Of a stretch of DNA of 61,423 bases, positions 16,931-25,828 are shown in pieces. The DNA lies in NCBI RefSeq assembly GCF_002979515.1, contig NZ_PCPA01000020.1, positions 1 through 61,423 of the forward strand, in the 5' to 3' direction. This DNA is from Microbacterium sp. MYb54 (GTDB lineage: Bacteria; Actinomycetota; Actinomycetes; Actinomycetales; Microbacteriaceae). Position 1 is the stretch's first letter, and each line of letters starts with the position of its first letter. The notes beneath the pieces were generated by a model. It made no database searches and was not told the origin of the DNA. It saw only the letters and a list, made by a program, of their open reading frames with translations. Both the position numbers and the translations under genes were made by a program.

Positions 16931-18052
16931 ACGGATATGGTCCGGACGGGAACGACGCCGTGGGCGCCAGCAGCAGGGCCCGTCACCGGTGGAACGCTGA
17001 GCTCGTAGCCGAGGACCTCTGGGACGTACCTGGTCGCGCGTGGGTCGCTTGGAGACGTGCAGCCCCAAGTTGGCTTCTCCGAAGCCTCACGATTAATCAC
17101 CAGTCTTGCCTCCTAAACACACGCGGGCGTCTGCCACGACAGCGTGTGGGTTGACGAGGTCGATCCGATCATTCAGACCGCGAATCACAGCGCGGTACCG
17201 CTCGACATCCCACCCTTCTCTGCGCGATCCCAGGCTAACCACGATTCGCGCATCGTCTAGGCATATTGCACGGAGATCTTTGATACACGACTACTCGCGC
17301 TACTGTTCAGGAGCGCGGGGAGCGACTTCATATCGGCATCGGGGGCTACAGTCTCGATCACGGGGAGGACCCGAGCGTCCGGGAACGGGGCCGGCAGTCT
17401 TCTTGCCCCTGCCATACGTGCTGGTGGAACGTAGCGTCAGATCGCACAGGCCGATAGGCGACCAACGACAAGGACGTCCGACGCCGAAGAGTAGGTTGCC
17501 TTCGCCGTACTCCGCCTCCCTGTCGTGGAAAGTGCGATCGAGCCTCCGTCGATCGGCGATGATGCAACCATGACTCCCCCGACGAACTACTGACGGCTTG
17601 TGCAATCGTTGCGGATGACGTCGCCCACTCCGGGCACTCCTCTTGATACATCGCCTCGTCCGCCTCGTCCGCCCCGTGCCTAGCTCGGTGGTCGCTTCCG
17701 CGAGGGAATCGGCGACGCGTCCAAGTCATCCGGCAGATTGATCACTACCGGCAACTGCTGCGTACGCCCAAAAAAGAAGACCGCATCGACCAGGTCGCCG
17801 AAGGCCACCACGCGTTCCCACGAAACGGCATTAGATACCCGGCGGAACTGCGGGAGCTGTGAAGTATTCCTGACAGCTCGCTGCCGTACCTCGCACCACT
17901 CAACCCGTCCGGGGTATATACATGAGGCCGACCGGACGTCCGCTCTGTCGTCGGTACTCGAGGCCCTACCCGGCTCTTCTATCCACCTCCGCTAGGCTCA
18001 GCACCGTGCTCAGTGATCAAGATCCTTCGACGACGCGAGGAGAGGACAAGCA
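16931..18052. other. ~1.1-kb region with decayed coding fragments only
   Basis: No intact gene is supported. On the minus strand a protein-like stretch near 17103-17290 (LDDARIVVSLGSRREGWDVE, then RYRAVIRGLNDRIDLVNPHA) follows an in-frame stop, and related-looking sequence upstream sits in another frame, suggesting a frameshifted remnant. On the plus strand about 17700-17862 encodes a short tail (IDHYRQLLRTPKKEDRIDQV...) ending at a stop, without a start. Overlapping 80-155-residue frames here are Arg/Ser-rich and look spurious. The remnants suggest past rearrangement at the exporter end of the cluster. Confidence 0.4.
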
Positions 18053-19288
18053 ATGATTCGTGGCCTCGCTGCCATGCAAGACCGTAGTTTCCGCTGGTTC
18101 TTCTTAGCCAGGTCGATTACCCTCGTCGCGGGATCGATGTCGTCGATCGCGCTCGCATTCGCCGTACTGCAAGTCGACAACGCTCCTGGTGCACTCGCGA
18201 TCGTGCTGACCATGTTCACGCTGTCGAACGTCGCATTCCTGATCATCGGTGGTGTGGTTGCGGACCGACTCCCGCGAGCCCTAGTTATCCAAACCTGCTA
18301 CGTCATCGACATTCTTTCGGTTGGCACAATGGCTTACCTTGTGTTCACTGGAGGAGCGACGGTGCCAATGCTCGCACTCCTTTCGTCGATCAATGGCGCC
18401 GCGTCCGCGTTCGTGATGCCTGCGATGCAAGGCATTATTCCTCAGCTGACCACAACGTCGCATCTTCAGCAAGCCAACGCCATGCTCGCTTTCGTTCGAT
18501 CGGCTACCACGATCGGCGGTCCCATCATCGCCGGCCTGGTCGTCGCGACCGCGGGGCCCGCCTGGGTCATGCTTGTGCAGGTAGCTGGATGGCTTGTCGC
18601 GATCGCACTACTGGCTATGATCAGACTGCCACCACCCGCCAAATCTGACTCGAGTTTCATTCGAGACTTGCGGACCGGGTGGTATGAGTTCTGGTCGCGC
18701 ACTTGGATGTGGAGCGTAAGTCTTTCGTTCATGCTGCTGAATGCGATCCATATCGGCGCATGGAGTGTTGCGGGCCCCTACATCGCAAACAACGACGAGC
18801 GACTCGGAATCACTGGGTGGGGCTGGGTACTCAGCGCGGAGGGTGCAGGCATCCTTGTGATGACGCTCCTCATGATGTGGATCCCGCTGAAGCGCCCGCT
18901 TCGCTGGGGAATGCTTGCGATTAGCGCGGTCGCGCTGCCGCTTACCGTGCTCGGTCTTTTTCCGTACGCAATTGCCATTGCCGTAGCGGCTTTCATCGCT
19001 GGTGCCGGAATCGAGCTTTTCAACACCGGATGGAACGTCACTGAGATGGAACAGATCCCCGGCGACAAGCTTTCGCGAGTCGCGAGTTATGACATGCTGG
19101 CGAGTTTTGTAGCAATTCCGCTTGGCACACTCGCATTTGGTTGGCTGATTGCGGCCGTGGATGTTTCTGCGCTTCTCGTAGTTTCGGCAGCAATCTATGC
19201 CGTGGTAGCGCTCGGTACGATGCTGATTCCTAGTGTATGGAAAATGGGGCGGATTGAAGAGTCCGCTCCTGACCCAGCGACCGCATGA
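18053..19288 (+). CDS. MFS exporter, paralogue of a host transporter
   Basis: 411 residues with about 12 predicted membrane segments and the MFS loop motif GGVVADRLPRA. It aligns end to end with the host-side product at 51031-52260, roughly two thirds identical by eye, including RGLAAMQDR.FRWFFLAR at the start and VPAMQGIIPQLTT-type sequence in the middle. A likely role is export of the cluster product or self-protection. GAGGAGAGG precedes the ATG. The third acyltransferase gene follows after 22 bp. Confidence 0.85.
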   Translation: MIRGLAAMQDRSFRWFFLARSITLVAGSMSSIALAFAVLQVDNAPGALAIVLTMFTLSNVAFLIIGGVVADRLPRALVIQTCYVIDILSVGTMAYLVFTGGATVPMLALLSSINGAASAFVMPAMQGIIPQLTTTSHLQQANAMLAFVRSATTIGGPIIAGLVVATAGPAWVMLVQVAGWLVAIALLAMIRLPPPAKSDSSFIRDLRTGWYEFWSRTWMWSVSLSFMLLNAIHIGAWSVAGPYIANNDERLGITGWGWVLSAEGAGILVMTLLMMWIPLKRPLRWGMLAISAVALPLTVLGLFPYAIAIAVAAFIAGAGIELFNTGWNVTEMEQIPGDKLSRVASYDMLASFVAIPLGTLAFGWLIAAVDVSALLVVSAAIYAVVALGTMLIPSVWKMGRIEESAPDPATA

Positions 19289-19310
19289 GCAGATAAATGG
19301 GAACGCAGCG

Positions 19311-20270
19311 ATGATGCCCTCTCCACAGTCACTGGCTGATTTTGATCTGTTCGCGCTGCAGGATGAAGTGGCGGTTGGGGCGTTGGACGGGCGACTCGAT
19401 GTCCAGGTGCTCGAAGATCATCACCTTCGGGTGCCCTTGATCCGCGCCCAGAATCAGGCGCTTGGCACGACGTACCGCCACTGGATCGGCGTTGATGACA
19501 CGACCTCGCCCGTGACAGTCGTTGGCGGAGGGCTGGCACAGTTCTGGTCTGCAGCAGTTTCAACCTCGACAGACCCATCTCTCCGCCGTTCAGCATTTAT
19601 CAATCTGCTACAGCCGCTCGTGGTCGACGAACTCGCACGTGGGAGACAGGTCATTAGCCCCTCGGTCTGGACGGAAGACCTCGTAGCCTTCAAAGAGTTT
19701 GACGGAGTCGAAGTCGAAACAAGACACGCTGACGATCATTTCTTCATGTTTATCACTGCAGCTGAGAGCAAAGCAGAGTTCATATCAAACCTCCCTCGAA
19801 ACGCGCGAAAAGTTTGGTCACGAGATCGCAGAGCGAGTGAACGTCTGCGATTGTCTTCACACGTCTCCCCGCTGACAGCGGCCGGCTGTTTCGAAGCGTC
19901 ATCTTCACTCGCTGACACAGGAACACGGAACGGCGAAGAGACTCTTCCGGCGATCGCCGAATGGCGTCTGGCCTCATATTTGCGACGTCCGGGAGACCAC
20001 ATGTTGATCCGCATCACTAGAGAACATGATGTTGTCGCTTACGTTGCGGCTCGTCTTGCAGGCACTATCCTAGACGTGCATTCCTTCGGTATGTCGTCTC
20101 GTCTCGGGGAGCGAAGAGAGGTGTATCAGCATATGTTTGATGCAGTTCTGGACATCGCTCTTTTACGAGGGGTTACGGCTATTCATTTTGGTGTGGGCCA
20201 TGCGCACCCAAAGCTCGTTAGAGGTTGTGTGCCGGTCGCCCGGGCGTGGGTACGCTTCTATCCGATCTGA
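19311..20270 (+). CDS. GNAT/FemAB-like acyltransferase, paralogue 3
   Basis: 319 residues from ATG 19311; an in-frame start at 19233 would overlap the exporter. It is closest to paralogue 1: VVGGGLAQ, VISPSVWTEDL, AEWRLASYLRRPGDH and IHFGVGHAHPKLVRGC. It is co-oriented with the exporter and is the last gene of the biosynthetic region. Acceptor and donor are unknown. Possibilities are acylation or aminoacylation of the product (tailoring or resistance) or of the scaffold peptide. Confidence 0.6.
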   Translation: MMPSPQSLADFDLFALQDEVAVGALDGRLDVQVLEDHHLRVPLIRAQNQALGTTYRHWIGVDDTTSPVTVVGGGLAQFWSAAVSTSTDPSLRRSAFINLLQPLVVDELARGRQVISPSVWTEDLVAFKEFDGVEVETRHADDHFFMFITAAESKAEFISNLPRNARKVWSRDRRASERLRLSSHVSPLTAAGCFEASSSLADTGTRNGEETLPAIAEWRLASYLRRPGDHMLIRITREHDVVAYVAARLAGTILDVHSFGMSSRLGERREVYQHMFDAVLDIALLRGVTAIHFGVGHAHPKLVRGCVPVARAWVRFYPI

Positions 20271-20556
20271 ATCCGCACATGTATTAGGAATTCGCCGCCG
20301 GGAGCATCGCGCCCTTCTTCCGCTCCTTCATTTGGCCTCCGGAAATCACTGGTAGCCAGACGAGGGTGTTCCATGGCTCAGGCCGGTGTGGGGCCCGCGA
20401 CCTTTCGATCTTCGATTGGATTCGATGGGTAAGCGCTTCTCGTTGATCGCCGTTGCCTCGTTGTTCCGCGGAGGTCGCGATGGTAGGGCGAGGCTGGCTA
20501 AGGGTGGTGTCAGTCGAGCTAGCTGTCAGCCGAAGAGCAGTACAGAACCGGCACGG

Positions 20557-22521
20557 CTAGTCGCTGATCCAATCCTTGGGAATCAGCGCCTCTCCCCGCC
20601 AGTTATGTTGGACTGCTTCCTCGAACCAATCCTCAGCAAGGTGGGCGTGATCACTGACGATGATCTGAAAATGAGGTGCGAGCGCCTTCGCGAATCGATC
20701 GAGAAGCTCAAACATGCGGGTCACCGCAACATGATCATCTTGCTCCGGCAACCCCGAGTCGCTAAGGCGCTCAAGACTCTCCAGCGATCGTGACTCATAG
20801 AAGGCCTGAGTGGGCTGATCCAACATGAGAATCCTGGGCACCGGCAACGACGATTGCACGAACAATTTGTGTAGCGCAAGGTGAGTCGCCAGGTGGTACC
20901 CAAGCCAGTTTGCTCCCGAGCCCAGACCCGACAGCGGTACGGGCCCCGTGGCTGTGTCCGTCACGACTGTAAGTTTTGCGATATCCAGCCGGACGCCAAG
21001 CTCTGAGTTCTCTAGCTCTAGCGCCTGCGCAAGGTCAGTCATCTCCCTACCAAGCGTGATCAACGCCGACGTTAGGCGCTCGCGGGCAACGTCATCATCA
21101 AGTTCCCTCTCCAACGACTCGACACGCCGTCCCGCTGACTCCACCGCCGCTGTGAGGCGCGAAAGGTCGATCTCGTTGCGTCTAGCGAGTCGACCGATCG
21201 TGGCATCAATACGTCCACGTACAAACTGCGAGCGACTGCGATCAAGGATCGCACCTTCCTCCTTCGATGTGGAGTCGTAGGCATCTATAGCGACCTCCAC
21301 GCTGACCAACCTCTCGCGCGCGCTGTGGATCTGTTCGGTTACGGCCGTGAGCGCCTTCTGTCTGCCCGGTTGAGCAAGTGCTAGCGCCTCGAGCTCTTGG
21401 GACAGCCGGTTGAGGCGCGCTGTCATCTGCGCCGCAGTCGGGTCCTCGTCGTGAAGCCTCTGCGAACATACGGGGCAGATACCAGAATCCGCTGTTTCCG
21501 GAGCAGGAACGAGTTCGATGCTGCGCAGTCTCTGCGCTTGCTTGGCAATTGCAGCGTCGTAGCCGCTTTCGGTACTCGACACCTCAAGCAGAGCATCCCG
21601 TTGATCGAGTAGGTATCCGAGCTCGGTTGTCACCTGGTGCTTCTCGAGCCGTAGCTGAGCAACTCGATCCTGTGAACGAGTATCGATCGATAGGTCGTCG
21701 GTGGCTGGATCGACAGGGCGAGCGAGCACACGTTCGAGAATTTCCAAAGCAATCTCTGTGGTCGGAGCCCGGTCAACGTCGGCGAGACCGGACGCGTATG
21801 CCTCGGCCACGAGGGCTTGAATCTGAGTATCGTGGTCTGCTGCCTCGGCGACAGCAGCGTCGAGTGCGATCTCCGCCCGCCGAAGGTCACGCTTCGCACG
21901 TCGAAGCTGATCGTGTCGTTCCGCGTGGTCGCCGCTGACCGCACCGAGGAAGAACGGTAGCGAGTCGCGAATGGAAGCCGCCATGCCGTCCTCCCCCTGG
22001 CGATGGAACAGAAGGGACTTATTGGCGATCTCGCTCTGAGCTTGGAACAAGAAGATTGCAGCCTGCCCAAGACCCACCTTGTACGGGCTTCGCGTCGATC
22101 CCTCGGGCGGGCTCAAACGCGAGTCCCCTAGCCCTATCCGCGCGCCGAGTTGGTCGCGAAGGGTCGCGGAGTCAGTGTTCTCAGCCAGCTCTTCGTATTT
22201 GGGGAGCGCGAGGTCCTTTCCCCCGAGCTGAAGCATCGCGCGACTCGTGGATGACTTGCCCGACTTAAACATCGGCCGTCCAGTGAACGCCCGTGACCCA
22301 TCGTCGAACTGCCAGAGACACCCGTACCAGGTAACCGAGTGAAACACCTTGGTTTGCGGGATCGGTGCTTCGTCGCGGCCTAGGCAGAAGTCGACGATAT
22401 CGAGGAGAGCGCTCTTTCCCGTCCGTGAAGCCCCTGTGACGATATTTAACCGGCCCGTACGGAAGTCCACAGGGCGTACTCGCCCATCAAGGTTGTATAC
22501 CGCGACACTGATTAGCTGCAC
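20557..22521 (-). CDS. ABC-3C system ATPase, DUF3732 family (Rad50/SMC-like)
   Basis: 654 residues from GTG 22521, four bases after the preceding stop; ATG 22551 is the alternative. N-terminal Walker A GASRTGKS (about 30-37) follows the family opening VAVYNLDGRVRPVDF. A central coiled coil carries a CPVC zinc-hook motif, and the C-terminus holds a signature-like LSGLGSGANW and Walker B RILMLDQPTQAF. DUF3732 ATPases form the ABC component of three-component ABC (ABC-3C) conflict systems, with a middle component and an effector, and both are encoded upstream here. A DNA-sensing defence role is inferred from published comparative genomics. Confidence 0.85.
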   Translation of the reverse strand: MQLISVAVYNLDGRVRPVDFRTGRLNIVTGASRTGKSALLDIVDFCLGRDEAPIPQTKVFHSVTWYGCLWQFDDGSRAFTGRPMFKSGKSSTSRAMLQLGGKDLALPKYEELAENTDSATLRDQLGARIGLGDSRLSPPEGSTRSPYKVGLGQAAIFLFQAQSEIANKSLLFHRQGEDGMAASIRDSLPFFLGAVSGDHAERHDQLRRAKRDLRRAEIALDAAVAEAADHDTQIQALVAEAYASGLADVDRAPTTEIALEILERVLARPVDPATDDLSIDTRSQDRVAQLRLEKHQVTTELGYLLDQRDALLEVSSTESGYDAAIAKQAQRLRSIELVPAPETADSGICPVCSQRLHDEDPTAAQMTARLNRLSQELEALALAQPGRQKALTAVTEQIHSARERLVSVEVAIDAYDSTSKEEGAILDRSRSQFVRGRIDATIGRLARRNEIDLSRLTAAVESAGRRVESLERELDDDVARERLTSALITLGREMTDLAQALELENSELGVRLDIAKLTVVTDTATGPVPLSGLGSGANWLGYHLATHLALHKLFVQSSLPVPRILMLDQPTQAFYESRSLESLERLSDSGLPEQDDHVAVTRMFELLDRFAKALAPHFQIIVSDHAHLAEDWFEEAVQHNWRGEALIPKDWISD

Positions 22522-22525
22522 AGCA

Positions 22526-23047
22526 TCATGGTGCCACACCGAACAACGCATAGAGGGTCGCAGGCGGTCCCGTATGCGCGAACCATCGTCCCAGGAACGC
22601 CGCTTTGCCAATGATGAGCGCGAGTTCCTTGTCGCGATCTCGGTTTAGCTTCCAGCTGGGCGTTCCGAGCAACCCCTCGCCGTCGATGATCCTGAGCGAG
22701 CCCGTGCGTAGCCCGAATCGCATTCCTTCCCGCGTGTACGGAACCATACTCCGCGCGCGGTTCGCGAAAGACGCCTGGAGGGCTGCATTCTCAGCGACCC
22801 ACTTTGTAGTGTGAGAGTTGATGCGCGTGGGCAGTGCTTCACGCGTGTCGCGATGCAGCACCATGGGGACGGACAGGAACGAGAGTTCCCACGGCATCGG
22901 ATCACCAGACTGCTCCTCGTACATGTGCGCGGTGGCGACGAGTGTGGCAGCGATCAAGGCTGGGTTCAGCATGCTGCCGGTAACCCACGAGCGATTGTCC
23001 CAGTTGGGCAACGCCATGGAGATTGACACGCCTTGCGTATCCTTCAT
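22526..23047 (-). CDS. ABC-3C system middle component
   Basis: 173 residues from ATG 23047, which overlaps the effector gene's stop as ATGA. NPALIAATLVATAHMYEE followed by a small helical/beta protein with KLNRDRDKELALIIGKAAFL fits the middle-component family, which bridges ATPase and effector. Its position between the two and the tight overlaps are the strongest evidence. Confidence 0.75.
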   Translation of the reverse strand: MKDTQGVSISMALPNWDNRSWVTGSMLNPALIAATLVATAHMYEEQSGDPMPWELSFLSVPMVLHRDTREALPTRINSHTTKWVAENAALQASFANRARSMVPYTREGMRFGLRTGSLRIIDGEGLLGTPSWKLNRDRDKELALIIGKAAFLGRWFAHTGPPATLYALFGVAP

Positions 23048-24234
23048 TCGATCGCCTCGACTGTTCCAACCGTGAGAGCCTCGATCAGCGACTCGAAGTC
23101 CGGATGCCAACCGCACGAACCGCCATCTGCGATCTCGTGTCTGATACCGCGAGCGTAGAACGCCTCCGTGTAGCGCGGACGAACTTGGACGGCGACAGAG
23201 TCGCGGAGACGGCGATACAGCAGCTTGCCAGCCTTGGCCCGATCATCTGCTGGGGCGTCCTCGGGCAGGTCATCGATCATGTCGTCGAACGCGATCTCCC
23301 ACTCATCGGTGAGGCGCTCCTTGAACCGGTCAAACTCGGTCATCTCGATCAGATTTCGATCAAGCCATTCAGTGGTTTGGGTCACCGCACGGTGGAAATC
23401 TGTCACAGCAGTGCGAAGCATCACTGGCGTTGCGCTGATGAACTCGAGTTGGCGCACGAAGTTTCTGTGCTGGTACTGGGCTAGCGCTTCCTCGGGCGTG
23501 ACGGAGACATCTATCGTCAGGAGATTGTCTGGCAGGAACCGATCTCGAATGTCATCGAGTTTTGCCTTCATCTCGCGGACGCTGATTGATCCGCGGGCCT
23601 TGCGTAGGAGGTCGATAGCGACGGCGAGCCACCAAGCATCAAGCTCCGCCCGAAAGTCGGTCTCACGATCGCGAGGTGCGATCATCCACAACTCTCTGTC
23701 GATAGCCTCATCGAGCCCTTCGATGCGGACGTCTGCGTCGAGCACAGTTATCCGCTGCACGATACCGATCCGCTCAGGTTCTGGCAGCGCCTGCCATGCC
23801 AGCCGCGCATCTCTTGTCGTTTGATCTGTGGAGCTCCCCGCCGCGGAATCAAGCCGGGTAAGCGCTATTGCAGCGTCGCGAGATTCCGTCCGCAAGAACC
23901 AAGCCGCGGAGTCGAGTGGAGCCGTTGCGGTGGTGACGATCGATAGCTCGGGGCCGTCGATCTGGCGGAGTCTGACATCATCAATCCAGACTTTCAGAGT
24001 CCGCCAAAGGTCTGCGCTTTTGTCCGACAGCGATCCCTGGCCGACCGCATGATGCTTCAGCTGCAGCGCTGACAATGGGTCGCCTACCGAGTCCTCCCAT
24101 GCAACGTCGTCCAGCCTCTCGAGCGTCAAGCTCATGTCGGGTCGGCTACGTGCGCCGCGAAGCAGTTCTAGCAGCGCCCACCGGACCTGGTAGAGGTAGC
24201 CAATTGCACTGGCCGATGCGTCGTGCGAAACCAC
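23044..24234 (-). CDS. ABC-3C system effector, nuclease-like N-terminus plus ABC-3C C-terminal domain
   Basis: 396 residues. The start resembles Cap4/DUF4297-type restriction-like nucleases: GYLYQVRWALLELL, then LERLDDVAWED and LQLKHHA, which gives a plausible Glu/Asp...Gln-x-Lys nuclease core (about residues 40-63). The rest is helical and matches the C-terminal region shared by ABC-3C effectors (WLDRNLIEMTEFDRFKERLT). It is first in the three-gene operon. The predicted action is DNA cleavage triggered by the ATPase. Confidence 0.75.
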   Translation of the reverse strand: MVSHDASASAIGYLYQVRWALLELLRGARSRPDMSLTLERLDDVAWEDSVGDPLSALQLKHHAVGQGSLSDKSADLWRTLKVWIDDVRLRQIDGPELSIVTTATAPLDSAAWFLRTESRDAAIALTRLDSAAGSSTDQTTRDARLAWQALPEPERIGIVQRITVLDADVRIEGLDEAIDRELWMIAPRDRETDFRAELDAWWLAVAIDLLRKARGSISVREMKAKLDDIRDRFLPDNLLTIDVSVTPEEALAQYQHRNFVRQLEFISATPVMLRTAVTDFHRAVTQTTEWLDRNLIEMTEFDRFKERLTDEWEIAFDDMIDDLPEDAPADDRAKAGKLLYRRLRDSVAVQVRPRYTEAFYARGIRHEIADGGSCGWHPDFESLIEALTVGTVEAIE

Positions 24235-24945
24235 CTGGCCTCCTTCCCGATTGGTTTGACATCATCGTCGTGGCTTCAGACATCGTTGCACAAGTCGAAT
24301 TTTGGCTGCTGCGTCACCGAGGAGCGCCCGGACCGCAGCGAAGCGAGGACCGGACGCACCGCAGGTGACGCAGCCGGCCGGAGGCCGGCCTTGACGGAGT
24401 ATAGAAAGTTTCGACAAGCGTGCTGAGCAGTGCTGCGTGGATGGTGTCGTGTTTAGCCTCTTTGGCGGTGCGGTGCGGTGCGGTGCGGTGCGGGGTGCGG
24501 AGCGGACCGCGCCGCCTTCGAGTCGCCTGGACGATGACTCTTCTTTGTTCCTCGTCCGGTGCCTCGATGCGCTCAGGTGATCCTGCTTCGTCCGCGCTGG
24601 TCAGGCCTGCTGGCCGGGTGGGAGCAGACCGTTCGACCTCTCGACTGTTGTTGCATCCCGGCGTCGAAGATGCTTCGGCAAGTCTGACTGCGGCGACGGC
24701 AGAGGGGGGACATGCCTGGACCCGCTCGAACTTGGTGCCGGCCCAAATTGCGCCTTGTCATCGGCTCGAGCAAAAGCCTGTTAGGCCAGCCGCGGTAACG
24801 ATAGCTTCTGTCGCGATCGACTCCGCGGCTCTGGAAAGGGTGCCACTGATGTGGCCCGGACCTGGTCGCTGTCGTGTCTGTGCGGGGTCCGTTCTCGTAC
24901 GCGCCACGCCGGTAAGCTGGTCGCACGACCACGTGAGGGGGCAGA
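24235..24945. repeat. 711-bp gap with inverted and tandem repeats between two defence-like modules
   Basis: The arms GCTGCGTCACC (24308-24318) and GGTGACGCAGC (24364-24374) are perfect inverted repeats around a 45-base GC-rich interior that contains CCGGAC twice. A GGCCGG-type palindrome follows at 24374-24390. At 24465-24489 GCGGT is repeated five times in tandem with a degenerate sixth unit. Frames across the region are low in complexity and not credible genes. It may hold a structured RNA, a transcription end or a recombination scar. Confidence 0.5.
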
Positions 24946-25392
24946 GTGACGGAGCAGGCGTCAGCGCGGTTCTCCGATGCTCGCCGTCAACACCTGGACT
25001 TCATTCAAACGGCGATTGGGCGGATGTCTTCCGCTTCGGCCGTTGCCAAGGGCTGGGCGCTGACGATAGCGACGGCCGCATATGGGTACGCCGGCACAAA
25101 GCCGTCGATGGTGGTGGCGCTGCTTGGCATGTTCGCGGTGCTCTTGTTCGCCGCCGTCGATGCTCGCTACTTTCGTGAAGAACGCAAGTACCGGCTTCTG
25201 TTCGATGCCGCGCGAGACGGGGCAGTCGACGTCTACGAGATGAACGCGACCCGATACTGCGGGACGCTCTCTCGTGCCCAGTGCGAGTCCATCGGGTGGG
25301 GCAAGGTCGTGTGGTCGTGGTCAGTGCGCGACTTCTACGGCATCACACTGCTGGTGGGAGTGGCCCTGCTGGTGTGGCTGCAGTGCCGATAG
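24946..25392 (+). CDS. small membrane protein, putative partner of the TIR protein
   Basis: 148 residues from GTG 24946. An N-terminal helix (HLDFIQTAIGRMSSASAVAK) precedes Gly-Trp and two hydrophobic segments at about 37-74, then FAAVDARYFREERKYRLLFD, and a third membrane segment lies at the C-terminus. The layout resembles the small multi-pass proteins I recall beside MTH538-type TIR genes, proposed to act as membrane effectors. It is convergent with the TIR-HIT operon, overlapping the HIT gene by 50 bp. Confidence 0.6.
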   Translation: MTEQASARFSDARRQHLDFIQTAIGRMSSASAVAKGWALTIATAAYGYAGTKPSMVVALLGMFAVLLFAAVDARYFREERKYRLLFDAARDGAVDVYEMNATRYCGTLSRAQCESIGWGKVVWSWSVRDFYGITLLVGVALLVWLQCR

Positions 25393-25828
25393 CACGACAG
25401 GCGGCACGAAGCGTCTCCCAGGCGTCGTCCTTCTGCGCCTCGCTGTAATTGCTCTCTGGAGGCCAGATCCGTCCGACGCGATCGCCCACCGTGCGTGGCA
25501 CGAGGTGCGCGTGCACGTGCATCACGCTCTGACTGGCCGCCTCCCCGTTGGACTGGATGACGTTCAACCCGTCCGGGTGCAGGCTGTCTCGAATCGCGTT
25601 CGCGATCCGCAGGATGGTCACGCTGAGTTGCCGGGCCTGGTCATCGGAGAGGTGCCAGATGTCGGGGACGTGGGCGCGGGGAATGACCATCGTATGCCCC
25701 AGCACTGCAGGTTCGGTGGGGAAGAAGGCGACCGTATGCTCATCCCGATACACCTCGCGTGCGTCAGGATCGTCGCGGTCGACGATTTCGCAGAACGGAC
25801 AATCCGCTTCCCCACCGACCGAGCTCAT
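25343..25828 (-). CDS. HIT-family hydrolase in the TIR operon
   Basis: 161 residues from ATG 25828 (ATGA overlap with the TIR stop; a longer frame to 25855 is unlikely). CPFCEIV at the N-terminus and HVHAHLVPR with the His triad place it among Ap4A hydrolase/HINT-like proteins. Since TIR enzymes make NAD-derived nucleotides, a co-translated nucleotide hydrolase could act on the signal or its precursors. Confidence 0.8.
   Translation of the reverse strand: MSSVGGEADCPFCEIVDRDDPDAREVYRDEHTVAFFPTEPAVLGHTMVIPRAHVPDIWHLSDDQARQLSVTILRIANAIRDSLHPDGLNVIQSNGEAASQSVMHVHAHLVPRTVGDRVGRIWPPESNYSEAQKDDAWETLRAACRAIGTAATPAGPLPPAV

Noticed and set aside
24420..25178. 252-residue plus-strand frame over the repeat region
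   Set aside because: Built on GCGGT repeats, then overlaps the credible membrane protein gene in another frame.
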